Positions 8,257 through 16,766 are shown, counted from the stretch's first letter. The stretch is 33,621 nucleotides of DNA from Oscillatoriales cyanobacterium M59_W2019_021 (GCA_015295945.1 DVED01000142.1:1-33621), one strand, 5' to 3'. Made by a program: numbers and translations. Notes: generated by a model from the letters alone, not told the origin.

Positions 8257-9225
8257 CGATCCGCGTTGGATCTCGCGGAAGATTTCTTCGAGAATTTCCG
8301 TCGCGCCTTGTTCCCGCAAGCGGTTAGCCAGGTCGATGCCCAGTTGTTCGGCATCCGTTGCCGCGCCTTCCAGGGTATCTTTAATCAAGCGCTGACCGTC
8401 CAAACGGGCAACCATACCCGTCAGCGTCAATCGATCGCCTTCTACCACCGTATTCACGCCAATAGGAACCTGACAACCCCCTTCCAAATTCCGCAGGAAC
8501 GACCGTTCCGCCAAACAACGCCAAGCGGTGGGTTGGTGTTCCAGCGCCTTCAGCAATTCCAACACTTCCGCATCGTCAGCGCGGCATTCGATGCCCAGAG
8601 CGCCCTGTCCGACGGCGTGTAGCGAGATTTCCGAGGGAATGACCTGGTGAATGCGATCGCCCATTCCCAGGCGTTCTAGCCCCGCCACAGCCAGGATCAG
8701 CGCGTCGTATTCCCCGGCATCCAGTTTCGTTAGTCGGGTATTGAGGTTGCCGCGCACATCTTTAAACTCGAAGTGGGGGTAGTAGTGGCGCAGTTGAGCC
8801 AACCGTCTCAGGGACGACGTACCGATCACCGCCCCTGCCGGGAGCGTGTCGAGATTTTTGCCTTGGTGTTTGGCGTGGAGAACCAGGGCGTCGGCGGGGT
8901 TTTCCCGTGCGGTGATGCAGCCGAGAATCAACCCTTCCGGCAAATTGGTAGGTAGATCCTTGAGGGAGTGTACGGCAAAATCCGTCTCGTTTTGCAGCAT
9001 CCCCACTTCTAATTCTTTGGTAAACAGTCCTTTGTCACCAATTTTGGCTAGAGCGACATCGAGGATGATGTCACCCTGAGTAGACATGGTGTGGACTTCA
9101 AAAGTGCGATCGGGATAGTGCTTTTGCAATTGTTCTTGCACCCAGTGGGTTTGCACCAGTGCCAGTTGGCTTTTGCGAGATCCGATGCGGATGGTGCGCG
9201 GTGGCGTAGAGACGGTTGCACTCAT
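8254..9225 (-). CDS. hemC: Hydroxymethylbilane synthase (porphobilinogen deaminase)
   Basis: HemC condenses four porphobilinogen molecules into hydroxymethylbilane, the linear tetrapyrrole that leads to chlorophyll, haem and bilins. The 323-residue product is full length. Diagnostic motifs are [12 protein letters not shown] at the N-terminus, HSLKD with catalytic Asp90, GTSSLRR and RGNLNTRL for substrate carboxylates, and EGGCQVPIG, where Cys251 attaches the dipyrromethane cofactor. The ATG at 9225 adds about 10 residues before the core, normal for cyanobacteria. It is divergent from the FetB-like gene. No other tetrapyrrole gene is adjacent, though a kinase with bilin-type GAF domains lies nearby. 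Confidence 0.97.
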   Translation of the reverse strand: MSATVSTPPRTIRIGSRKSQLALVQTHWVQEQLQKHYPDRTFEVHTMSTQGDIILDVALAKIGDKGLFTKELEVGMLQNETDFAVHSLKDLPTNLPEGLILGCITARENPADALVLHAKHQGKNLDTLPAGAVIGTSSLRRLAQLRHYYPHFEFKDVRGNLNTRLTKLDAGEYDALILAVAGLERLGMGDRIHQVIPSEISLHAVGQGALGIECRADDAEVLELLKALEHQPTAWRCLAERSFLRNLEGGCQVPIGVNTVVEGDRLTLTGMVARLDGQRLIKDTLEGAATDAEQLGIDLANRLREQGATEILEEIFREIQRGS

Positions 9226-9328
9226 GGACGAGAGAGATAAACGGCGTTCGATACAAGCTCGATCTAGATTACACTACCCAGTGGTACGACTTTCACCAAA
9301 ACTTTAAGAACCGTAACAGTTAACCGGA

Positions 9329-10108
9329 GTGGATACACCGATCAAACTGGATTTTCTCGATTTGGGATTGGCGTTGGGAATGATCGCCCTTGCCATCGGG
9401 TTGTCGGCGTGGCAGCGTTTGGGATTGGCGGGAAGTTTGGCACTGGCAGCAGCACGGGCGATCATCCAATTGTTGATGCTGGGCATCGTTCTCGAGTTCG
9501 TCTTTGCCGGGAAACAGCCGCTTTTGGTGGTGGGTTTCCTGCTGCTGTTATTAACCCTAGCAGCGATCGCGACCCGCAACCGCATCAGTCGGAAAATTCC
9601 CCGCTTATTCCCCGTTGTCTGGGTTGCCCTGTTTGCCAGCACAGCGATCGCGTTACTCTATACTCAGGTATTCGTCCTGCGCCAACCCGAAGCCTGGATC
9701 GATCCGCGCTATGCCATCACCTTTGGGGGGCTGATTCTGGGCAATACCCTCAACGGCGGAGCGATCGCCGGAGAACGGTTCGTCAGCAGCCTTCAGAACA
9801 ATCCCTGGGAAATCGAAACCCACCTGTGTTTGGGGGCAACTCCCCAACAAGCGATCGATCGCTATCGCCGGGACGCCATTCGATCGGGATTTCTCCCCAC
9901 CTTAAATGCCACCATGACCGTAGGATTGGTCGCCCTTCCCGCGCTGACAGGCGGTCAACTCCTGGGCGGCATCTCTCCCTTAACCGCCGTCGCCTATCAA
10001 ATTGTCGTGGCATTGATGTTAATGCTTGCCAACCTCATCGGTACGGTGGCGATCGTCAACGGTTTATCGAAACTCGTATTTGACGAGGGCGATCGATTGA
10101 AATTCTAA
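9329..10108 (+). CDS. FetB/UPF0014-family ABC transporter permease
   Basis: The 259-residue membrane protein has about seven hydrophobic segments and the family signatures AAARAIIQLLMLGIVL near the N-terminus, TLNGGAIAGERF mid-protein, and LGATPQQAIDRYRRDAIRSGFLPTLN read across the EAA-like cytoplasmic loop. This is the FetB/YbbM family, permease of an iron-export ABC transporter in E. coli. The partner ATPase FetA is not adjacent and must be encoded elsewhere if the system works. GTG at 9329 is the longest reasonable start; the GGAG that overlaps it is too close to be its ribosome site, so the start is not certain. Metal export is inferred from the family. Confidence 0.85.
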   Translation: MDTPIKLDFLDLGLALGMIALAIGLSAWQRLGLAGSLALAAARAIIQLLMLGIVLEFVFAGKQPLLVVGFLLLLLTLAAIATRNRISRKIPRLFPVVWVALFASTAIALLYTQVFVLRQPEAWIDPRYAITFGGLILGNTLNGGAIAGERFVSSLQNNPWEIETHLCLGATPQQAIDRYRRDAIRSGFLPTLNATMTVGLVALPALTGGQLLGGISPLTAVAYQIVVALMLMLANLIGTVAIVNGLSKLVFDEGDRLKF

Positions 10109-10204
10109 TGGGTAATGGGTAATGGGTAATCGGGAATTGGCGAGGAAGAACTAACCACTAACCACTAACCACTACCAAATGACAAATGACCAATGACTGA
10201 TGAC
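10106..10204. repeat. Heptameric repeats between fetB and NADAR, containing stop and start codons
   Basis: Four TAATGGG-type heptamers begin at the fetB TAA stop codon (10106). Next come three TAACCAC units (10152-10172), then AAATGAC, AAATGAC, CAATGAC and TGATGAC in unbroken 7-bp phase (10177-10204). The ATG of the NADAR gene (10200) lies within the last heptamer. No Shine-Dalgarno sequence is visible in the repeats. Confidence 0.85.
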
Positions 10205-10664
10205 CATCTATTTTTACAAAGTCTATAACCCATACGGTTGTTTTTCCAACTTTTCCCCCCACGGCATTCATTTGGATGGGAAAGATTGGCAAACGGTGGA
10301 GCATTACTACCAAGCCCAAAAATTTAAGGGAACGGCGGACGAATGGGTCATGCGGGAAATTTGGCAGGCACCGACGCCGGAAGAGGCGGCAAGATTGGGA
10401 CGGGATAGCTGTCGGACTTATCGTGAGGATTGGTCGGAGGCGAAAACCACCGTCATGCGCCGAGCCGTCTTCACCAAGTTTCTCACCCATGGGGAGATTC
10501 AAGCGGTCTTACTGGGGACGGGGGACGAGGAAATTGTCGAGGACTCCCCCAGGGATGATTTCTGGGGGTGCGGGGCGGACAGAACCGGACAAAACCATCT
10601 GGGCAAAATTCTGATGAGCGTCCGGGATGAAATTCGGCAAATGAGGCGAGTGGATCGTCCCTGA
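10200..10664 (+). CDS. NADAR/YbiA-like N-glycosidase family protein
   Basis: The 154-residue protein is a full-length NADAR domain. Visible family motifs are GCFSNFSPHGIHLDG, the QTVEHYYQAQKF helix, and C-terminal DDFWGCGADRTGQNHLGKIL. Known members include YbiA and plant COG3236, which hydrolyse reactive riboflavin-pathway intermediates, and others that remove ADP-ribose from guanine in DNA. No DarT-like toxin is next to it, so a housekeeping damage-control role is at least as likely as antitoxin or anti-phage function. ATG at 10200 lies in the heptameric repeat and has no clear ribosome site. Confidence 0.88.
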   Translation: MTIYFYKVYNPYGCFSNFSPHGIHLDGKDWQTVEHYYQAQKFKGTADEWVMREIWQAPTPEEAARLGRDSCRTYREDWSEAKTTVMRRAVFTKFLTHGEIQAVLLGTGDEEIVEDSPRDDFWGCGADRTGQNHLGKILMSVRDEIRQMRRVDRP

Positions 10665-11329
10665 GATCGCGACTAAAGATCGCTTGTGGGTTGTTTTTAA
10701 GATACCATAAGAATATCTAAGAATACATGGGGATCGGCTCTGAAACTGCACGTCAATTGTGGCAAGTTCGATCGATCGGGGTGGTGAGATCGAGATCCCA
10801 TGATTCGATAAACTCTTCCCGAACCGATCGCTGGAAGAACGCAACGTACAGTTTGGGAAATCCAATTCTCGGTGGGGTGCAAGAGAAAATCGTCACGGGG
10901 ATCGGGAAGCGATCGCCAAATGTAGCGCCCTAACCCTTGCTCCCGAATTAGCGTAGAGACGATCAAGATCGGGCGATCGACCCGAAACAGCCGCGTCACT
11001 CGAGATATAATAACTAATATTAACATATGAGAACGGAATTGATTTCCTATAATGTTGAAACACCGATCGTCAAATCGGCTTGATTGACAAGCGGATATGA
11101 CAATCCTGAATGATGCTGTCATCATTTGATCGGGTCAATCCTTCAAAAACAGAGAGCGGGAAGAGTCGGAAGAAGGAAAAGAAAGCCCGAACTCCCCGCT
11201 GCGACCCAAAAGAGGAATCCCAGGGGTGGAGGGAAGTTTTGCAGCTGTCCTCCGAACTCCACACTTCTCACTCTTCCAATAGACGGGGAACTTTCTTTAA
11301 AAATCGGGAATAGTAAAGGTTGAAGCGGG
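10665..11329. other. Long intergenic region upstream of the GAF kinase
   Basis: No convincing gene is visible in these 665 bp; open frames on both strands have low-complexity, Arg/Ser-rich translations. A TATAAT at 11048-11053 could be a -10 element for the kinase, which would give a leader of about 270 nt, but I see no good -35 element. The stretch 11150-11300 is purine-rich with several possible stems and could hold a leader or small RNA. I do not recognise an RNA family. Confidence 0.4.
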
Positions 11330-14104
11330 ATGGAATATAACGTACAAACGCAGCAAAAACAATTAGAGCGGGAAGTTTTACTGCACCGGATTGCCAACCG
11401 CATTCGACAATCGTTAGAACTTAAAGAGATTTTAAGTACCACCGCCGCCGAAGTGAGATCGGTCTTAAGAACTGATCGAGTGATGGTCTATCGATTTTAC
11501 CCCGACGGCAGCGGCAAAGTCATTGCCGAATCGATTTGGAAACAGCGCTTGCCCTCTCTTCTCGGGTTGAACTTTCCCGCCGACGATATTCCCGAAGAAG
11601 CGCGAGAGCAGTTTGTCAAGAGGCGGGTGCGATCGATCGTCGATCGGCAAGCGGGAACCATCGGTTGGAGTCCGCTGATTTCCGAAGAGAGTTCCATGGG
11701 AGGACTGGGGGAGTGGGAAAACACCACTCGTCCGCCGATCGACTATCGCCCCCTCGATCCGTGCCACCTCGACTATTTAAATGCCATGGGGGTAGCCTCT
11801 TCGTTAGTCGTCCCGATTTCCCTCGAATCGGATTTGCAGACGGGGACGGCGCGTCCGCTTCCCCAATTGTGGGGGTTGTTAGTCTCCCACCATTCCGAAC
11901 CGCGACCGATTTCCCCAGACGACTTAGATCTGGTGCAGATGGTTGCCGATCGCGTGTCCATCGCCATCGCCCAATCCACCCTTCTCAGCCAAGCACGCGC
12001 TAAAAGCCAACGGGAACTCACTATCAACCGCATTTCCACCCTCCTCCACGCTCAACCGACGGTGGAACTGCAAGCGGCACTAGAAGCCACGGTGGACGCC
12101 CTGCAAGGCATTGGCGGCAGACTCTATCTGAAGGCAGAGCGGCAATTGTTCGTCTGCGGCGAGCAACCCCAATTGACCGATCCCGTCAAACTCGAGGAGG
12201 TGTGGGGGGAAGACTTTCCGCGAGATGCTCAAGCGGTTTGCCAAGTCCGGGCGATCGCCGATTTGTTCCAAGATCCCCTATTTGACGCCTCGATGGCAGC
12301 ATTTGAACCGACCGTCATTCGCGGTTTGTTGATCGTGTCCTTATCCTACCGCCAACAGCATCTCGGCTACCTGAGTATTTTTCGCGCCAGCGTCACCACG
12401 GAGCGATTGTGGGCGGGACAATTTAACCCAGACGAAAAGCAAGTGCGTCCCCGGCGGTCTTTTGAAATCTGGCGGGAACGACAGCAAAATCGAGCGCCAG
12501 CGTGGACTCCGGAGGAATTGGAACTCGCTCGTGCCCTCGGCGAGCAGTTTGCCATGGCGATCCAGCAATACCAGCTTTACCAAGAAGTGCGATCGCTCAA
12601 CACCACGTTGGAATTGCAAGTGCAAGAACGCACCGCCAAATTGCAACAGGCGTTGGAGTTCAGCCAACTGCGCAAGCAAATTACCGATCGAATTCGCAGT
12701 ACCCTGAACTTGCCAACGCTGCTGGAGACCATCGTGCGGGCAGTCAGATCGGTTCTCGATACCGATCGCGCCGTCATCTACCAAATCCACCCCGATAGTT
12801 CCCCCGAGAATCCTGGCGATGTCATCGTCGAAGACGTACGGGGAGGTTGGTCGTCGGTTTTGGGAGTGCAAGAACCCAACAGTTGTTTTGCCGAGGACAA
12901 CGAAGTCGATCGCACGCATCAAGCGATTCGTCACTTTGAAGCCGGTCAAATTCGCGTTGTCGGCAATGTCGAAGTCGAAGTTGCCAATGCCTGTTACCGC
13001 CAGTTTTTACAATCCTTGCAGGTGAAAGCGTGTTTGGTGGTTCCCATCCGTCGGGAGTGGGAATCGCAAGTGTGGGGATTGCTAATCGTTCACGAATGCC
13101 GATCTCCCCGCACGTGGCAGCCATCGGAAATCGACCTGCTCGAGCAACTAGCCAATCAAGCCGCGATCGCCATCGGACAGGCGGAACTCTACGAACAAAG
13201 CCAACAAGCTACGGAAACGGCACAAGCCGAAGCGGAACGCGCCCGATTGGCGCTCGAAGAGTTGAAACAGGCACAAAGCCAACTGATCCAAAGCGAAAAA
13301 ATGTCCAGTCTCGGTCAATTGGTAGCGGGGGTGGCGCACGAAATTAACAATCCCGTCAATTTTATCTACGGCAATATTCGACATACCCACGAGTACGTTC
13401 AAGACTTGATGAAACTGCTCGAGTGCTACCAGAAATATTATCCGCAACCCCATGAAGAAATTGAGACACTCGCGGATGAGATCGACCTCGATTTTCTGTT
13501 GGAGGATCTGCCGAAAATGCTCGATTCTATGAAGCTAGGCGCCGATCGCATCCGCCATATCGTCTTATCACTGCGGAACTTTTCTCGCCTCGATCGCGCG
13601 GAAATGAAACCTGTCGATATTCACGAAGGTATTGATGGAACCTTGCTGATCTTGCAGTATCGGTTAAAGGCAAGAGCCGAACGGTGCGAAATTAAAGCAA
13701 TTAAAAACTATGGAGATTTACCGCTTGTAGAATGTTATGCAGGTCAACTCAATCAAGTTTTTATGAACTTAATTAGTAATGGAATTGATGCTATTGAAGA
13801 ACAAATCGCGCGAGGAAAGTGCTATTCTCCCTGTATTGAAGTTCGCACTCAGATGCTGCCTGAAGATCGAGTTTCAATTACAATTTCCGATAATGGTTGT
13901 GGCATGCCTCGTCACACGATCGAGCGAATTTTTGAGCCGTTCTTTACCACGAAACCCATTGGGCTTGGCACGGGATTAGGTTTATCAATTAGCCGTCAAA
14001 TCGTGGTTGAAAAACACGGTGGAAAATTTGAATGTATATCGGAAGTTGATCGAGGAACTAAGTTTATCATTGAAATTCCCAGAATTCAAGCCAATCATCC
14101 ATAA
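11330..14104 (+). CDS. Soluble sensor histidine kinase with three GAF domains, two bilin-type
   Basis: The 924-residue protein has no membrane segment. GAF1 (about 20-215) carries phytochrome-type PADDIP (Asp86) and DPCHLDYL with Cys145-His146 at the canonical bilin-attachment position, then WGLLVSHH. GAF2 (about 235-425) lacks such motifs. A coiled coil leads to GAF3 (about 445-615), which has NSCF (Cys519), NACYRQFL (Cys555-Tyr) and VKACLVVPI, as in cyanobacteriochromes. The kinase follows: H-box VAHEINNPVNF with His670, N-box QVFMNLISNGIDA, G1 ISDNGCGMP, F-box IFEPFFTTKP and G2 GLGTGLGLS. No receiver domain is fused, so the response regulator is elsewhere. Light sensing is inferred from the cysteines; redox or small-ligand GAFs are the alternative. 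It ends 2 bp from convergent ruvC. Confidence 0.9.
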   Translation: MEYNVQTQQKQLEREVLLHRIANRIRQSLELKEILSTTAAEVRSVLRTDRVMVYRFYPDGSGKVIAESIWKQRLPSLLGLNFPADDIPEEAREQFVKRRVRSIVDRQAGTIGWSPLISEESSMGGLGEWENTTRPPIDYRPLDPCHLDYLNAMGVASSLVVPISLESDLQTGTARPLPQLWGLLVSHHSEPRPISPDDLDLVQMVADRVSIAIAQSTLLSQARAKSQRELTINRISTLLHAQPTVELQAALEATVDALQGIGGRLYLKAERQLFVCGEQPQLTDPVKLEEVWGEDFPRDAQAVCQVRAIADLFQDPLFDASMAAFEPTVIRGLLIVSLSYRQQHLGYLSIFRASVTTERLWAGQFNPDEKQVRPRRSFEIWRERQQNRAPAWTPEELELARALGEQFAMAIQQYQLYQEVRSLNTTLELQVQERTAKLQQALEFSQLRKQITDRIRSTLNLPTLLETIVRAVRSVLDTDRAVIYQIHPDSSPENPGDVIVEDVRGGWSSVLGVQEPNSCFAEDNEVDRTHQAIRHFEAGQIRVVGNVEVEVANACYRQFLQSLQVKACLVVPIRREWESQVWGLLIVHECRSPRTWQPSEIDLLEQLANQAAIAIGQAELYEQSQQATETAQAEAERARLALEELKQAQSQLIQSEKMSSLGQLVAGVAHEINNPVNFIYGNIRHTHEYVQDLMKLLECYQKYYPQPHEEIETLADEIDLDFLLEDLPKMLDSMKLGADRIRHIVLSLRNFSRLDRAEMKPVDIHEGIDGTLLILQYRLKARAERCEIKAIKNYGDLPLVECYAGQLNQVFMNLISNGIDAIEEQIARGKCYSPCIEVRTQMLPEDRVSITISDNGCGMPRHTIERIFEPFFTTKPIGLGTGLGLSISRQIVVEKHGGKFECISEVDRGTKFIIEIPRIQANHP

Positions 14105-14106
14105 CC

Positions 14107-14595
14107 CTATTCCTTCTGAAACCAAGCGGTTAGGGCGATCGCCAACGCATCTGCTGCATCGTCAGGTTTGGGAAGATCTGCTAAATTTAGCTCTCTGGCT
14201 ACAGCCATTTGTACGTCCTCTTTACTAGCATTTCCGTATCCCGTCAAAGCTTGCTTGACCTGAGCGGGTGTAAATTCGAGAATCGGTAAGTTATGCTGGG
14301 CTAAAACTAATAGAATTACTCCTCTTGCTTGAGCAACTAAAATGGTATTTGCCATGCGATAAAAAAATAAATTTTCGATAGCGATGCGATTGGGCTTAAA
14401 CTCGCCAATCAAAGCGTGTAAATCGTCATAAATCGTTTGTAATCTTTGACCGATATCTTGTTTTGCTGGAGTTTGAATAACACCAAAATCGATCGCCTGA
14501 ACTTCATCTAACTCCTTCCCTCGATTTCGACAAGAAATTATCCCAAATCCCAGGGTGGCTAAACCTGGATCGATGCCGAGAATACGAAAATTCAT
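14107..14595 (-). CDS. ruvC: Crossover junction endodeoxyribonuclease RuvC
   Basis: RuvC resolves Holliday junctions with RuvAB. The 162-residue product is full length for the family. Acidic active-site residues are visible: Asp9 in ILGIDPG, Glu74 in IAIENLFF, and the C-terminal pair in [13 protein letters not shown] (Asp146 and Asp149). [22 protein letters not shown] is the usual DNA-binding stretch. It converges on the kinase gene with a 2-bp gap. Heptameric repeats abut its start codon, with no clear ribosome site. Confidence 0.96.
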   Translation of the reverse strand: MNFRILGIDPGLATLGFGIISCRNRGKELDEVQAIDFGVIQTPAKQDIGQRLQTIYDDLHALIGEFKPNRIAIENLFFYRMANTILVAQARGVILLVLAQHNLPILEFTPAQVKQALTGYGNASKEDVQMAVARELNLADLPKPDDAADALAIALTAWFQKE

Positions 14596-14948
14596 GAATG
14601 GGTAATGGGTAATGAGTGATGGGTAATATAGCGTTTCTCAATAGGATGAGGTACGTTCGATTCACCCGAATTGTAGGGGAAAATGGCATTCACCCTTCTT
14701 CTTCCTTCCACGTGTACCGCACCCACCTGAAAATTTATTTAGTATTTTAAATCAGAAAGTTAGCACGAATAACCAATATCCAAAAAACAATAGAGAGTAT
14801 GATGCTTGGGACGGTTGGGAAAGCAACAATCCAGCGTGTTCCTCAATATAAACGATCAAGCGAAACTCCCTCACCAAATCCTCAAAATCTTGACTCACAC
14901 TAGGACGTAGAACCCGATCGAATGCTTCGTTCGCAGGAGAACAAAATT
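14596..14948. other. Divergent intergenic region with heptameric repeats
   Basis: The first 32 bases (14596-14627) hold TAATGGG-type heptamers directly against the ruvC start codon. The rest separates ruvC from the flavodoxin-like gene. An AGGAG at 14935-14939 is the ribosome site for the latter. I see no gene or clear promoter in between. Confidence 0.55.
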
Positions 14949-15551
14949 GTGAATACAAGTCCTAAAGTTATAGGAATTGTCGGTAGCTATCGCAAAAATG
15001 GCTACATCGACACAGCCGTTACCGAAATTCTAGCCGCTGCCGCCCATCGCGGCGCTCAAACTCAAAAAATTTACCTTCAAGATCGACCGATCGAATTTTG
15101 TACCAATTGTCGCGCCTGCATGCAGGAACCCGGAACTCACCGAGGAAAATGCGTCCTCGAAGATGAAATGGATAGCATTTTAAAAGAAATCGAAAGTGCC
15201 GATTCCCTGGTTTTGGGCGCACCCGTCAATTGTGGGAATATCAATGCACTGACGCGACGATTTCTAGAACGGTGCGTTTGTTATGGCTATTGGCCCTGGG
15301 AGGCTCCCGCACCTAAGCCTCGAAACCCAGTCAAGCACAAAAAAGCCGTTCTCGTTTCGTCGAGTGCCGCACCCGCTTGGATGGGTCGGTGGATGACCGG
15401 AGCGTTAGGGGCTTTGAAAAACTTAGCGAACATTCTGGGAGCAAAACCTGTTGGCGTTCTCTGGATGGGTTTGGTGAAACCGCAAGAAGTCGAACTTTCC
15501 GATCGAACCCGAAAAAAAGCTCGGCAATTGGGACAGAAATTAGCCGCTTGA
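14949..15551 (+). CDS. Flavodoxin-like NADPH-dependent FMN reductase family protein
   Basis: The 200-residue protein has the flavodoxin-fold opening VIGIVGSYRKNGYIDTAV, whose loop binds FMN phosphate, and a cysteine group FCTNCRACMQEPG as in iron-sulfur flavoproteins (Isf-like). The following GKCVLEDEMDSIL and VLGAPVNCGN are typical of the family. It probably transfers electrons from NAD(P)H via FMN; the acceptor is unknown. Whether the Cys-x2-Cys-x2-Cys group binds a cluster cannot be read from sequence. I chose GTG at 14949 because AGGAG lies 9 nt upstream; the ATG at 14922 would put that site inside the gene. The transcript ends at the terminator at 15587-15619. Confidence 0.82.
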   Translation: MNTSPKVIGIVGSYRKNGYIDTAVTEILAAAAHRGAQTQKIYLQDRPIEFCTNCRACMQEPGTHRGKCVLEDEMDSILKEIESADSLVLGAPVNCGNINALTRRFLERCVCYGYWPWEAPAPKPRNPVKHKKAVLVSSSAAPAWMGRWMTGALGALKNLANILGAKPVGVLWMGLVKPQEVELSDRTRKKARQLGQKLAA

Positions 15552-15586
15552 AGGGCGATCGCCGCATAATCCACTATAAAGTGCTT

Positions 15587-15619
15587 AAAAGCCCGATTTT
15601 CAGAAAAATCGGGCTTTTT
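15587..15619 (+). terminator. Rho-independent terminator of the flavodoxin-like gene
   Basis: AAAAGCCCGATTTT and AAAATCGGGCTTTT form a near-perfect stem with a 3-4 nt loop, followed by a T-run. It lies 36 bp after the stop codon. Because of the A-run on the left, it could also work in the reverse direction. Confidence 0.88.
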
Positions 15620-15778
15620 GATGCTTTTCTATCATTAACATATAGCTACGGTTAGTCAGGTGGCTCCACTTTGCCCAATCTCCTAAAACCCGGAATCTCA
15701 GACCGGAAAGGTTTTCTAGAACTGAAGGCTAAAAGCTAATTGCTGACAGCTATAAGCTTGAATTTCAGTCATTTAAAC

Positions 15779-15806
15779 GTGCTACCTCAAATGTGCTAAC
15801 TCAAAT
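15779..15806. repeat. Two tandem 14-bp direct repeats upstream of the five-gene cluster
   Basis: GTGCTACCTCAAAT is followed at once by GTGCTAACTCAAAT, one base different. They lie about 90 bp before the first gene of the cluster at 15897, in a 277-bp gap that otherwise holds no gene. They could be a regulator-binding site. No convincing -35/-10 pair is visible, so this is only a candidate. Confidence 0.45.
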
Positions 15807-15896
15807 GAGTTTCGCTCGAAATAGCGACTGGTCAAAATTTTCAAGAAGTTGTTACACCTAGGACAGTAACGACATCTTCATGTAAGGAGTTACGCG

Positions 15897-16766
15897 ATGT
15901 TGGACACGGAAATGATGTATCGGGAATTTGAAGACGAGTTTGAAGACGAGTTTGAGGACGAATACGAAGACGAATTTGAGGGCGAATTTGAGGACGAATT
16001 TGAAGACGAGTTTGAAGACGAATTTGAGGGCGAATTTGAAGACGAGTTTGAAGACGAATTTGAGGGCGATTATGAAAGCAAGCGCGATCGCCGACGGAAA
16101 CGACGCCGGAGAGGTTTGAAACGGTTCGGCAGTTTCTTCAAAAAATTAGGTGGTATTGCCAAAAAAGTCGCCCCGATCGCGGCTCGAGTTGTCGGCACAG
16201 CCGTTGGCGGACCCGGCGTGGGAGCGGCGGCTGGGAATATTGCCGGAATGCTCGCCCGCGAAGGAGAATACGAGTACGAACTCGAGGGGGAATTTGAAGG
16301 CGAATTCGAGGATGAATTTGAGTACGACTACGAGGGTGTTTCCGAGTACGAAGCCGCCGTTGCCGACGTGCTAGCTGATGCTGCCAGTAAAGTCAGTAGC
16401 GAAGCCGAAGCCGAAGCCCTCGCTGGCGCCTTCACGGCTAAGATTATGCCCATCAAATCCTCGGCGATGGCGCGCGTGCAGCCGGCGATCGTCAACGGTG
16501 CGGCGAAATTCACCCGCGCCATGCGGAAATCGCCCAAAACGCGCATTCTCGTGAAAACCGGTCCGGAAATCGTTCGCCGCACGAACCACGTCCTGAAAAA
16601 GCTAGAAGCCAAAGGGAAGAAACCCACCCGCGCGTTGGCTGGCAAAGTGATGGCGATGCAAACCCAGAAAGTCTTGGGCAGTCCCAAAACTTGCGCCAAG
16701 GCGATCGTCAAATCCTCTCAGAAAGCTCGCAAGATTGCCAAAAAGCCAACTATGGCGATGCGATAA
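15897..16766 (+). CDS. Charge-block protein with acidic EFED repeats and a cationic amphipathic segment
   Basis: I recognise no characterised family. Residues 10-57 are 12 units of Glu-Phe/Tyr-Glu-Asp/Gly (33 of 48 acidic). Residues 62-76 contain 12 Arg/Lys of 15. Residues 73-120 are amphipathic then Gly/Ala/Val-rich (FFKKLGGIAKKVAPIAARVV is part), resembling cationic membrane-active peptides. Residues 122-147 form a second acidic, Tyr/Phe-rich block. Residues about 148-289 are helical and become strongly basic. There is no signal peptide. TAAGGAG at 15883-15889 lies 7 nt before the ATG, a strong start. It is the first of five co-directional genes; the last also has an acidic EFEG-bearing N-terminus. 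The acidic blocks may mask the cationic segment, which is inference. From memory, similar Glu-Phe-rich hypothetical proteins exist in other bacteria. Confidence 0.85.
   Translation: MLDTEMMYREFEDEFEDEFEDEYEDEFEGEFEDEFEDEFEDEFEGEFEDEFEDEFEGDYESKRDRRRKRRRRGLKRFGSFFKKLGGIAKKVAPIAARVVGTAVGGPGVGAAAGNIAGMLAREGEYEYELEGEFEGEFEDEFEYDYEGVSEYEAAVADVLADAASKVSSEAEAEALAGAFTAKIMPIKSSAMARVQPAIVNGAAKFTRAMRKSPKTRILVKTGPEIVRRTNHVLKKLEAKGKKPTRALAGKVMAMQTQKVLGSPKTCAKAIVKSSQKARKIAKKPTMAMR
15924..16067 (+). repeat. Twelve 12-bp tandem repeats coding for EFED units
   Basis: Units of the form GAATTTGAAGAC vary mainly as GAA/GAG and GAC/GGC, while TTT is nearly constant. The unit length is a multiple of three, so gain or loss of units keeps the frame. 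A shorter related block at about 16260-16334 codes for the second acidic region. Confidence 0.9.

Noticed and set aside
10106-10204. Short regular repeats considered as a CRISPR array
   Set aside because: The units are 7 bp, contiguous and without spacers; no cas genes are present.
10697-11125. 142-codon open frame on the reverse strand upstream of the kinase
   Set aside because: The composition is Arg/Ser/Ile-rich with no domain, no ribosome site, and several overlapping frames on both strands; it looks like chance.
12341-12949. 202-codon frame opposite the GAF kinase
   Set aside because: Antisense shadow of a well-supported coding region.
15928-16119. MKTSLKT-type repeat frame inside the charge-block gene
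   Set aside because: It is the +1 frame reading of the 12-bp repeat; the EFED frame has the strong ribosome site and continues for 289 codons.
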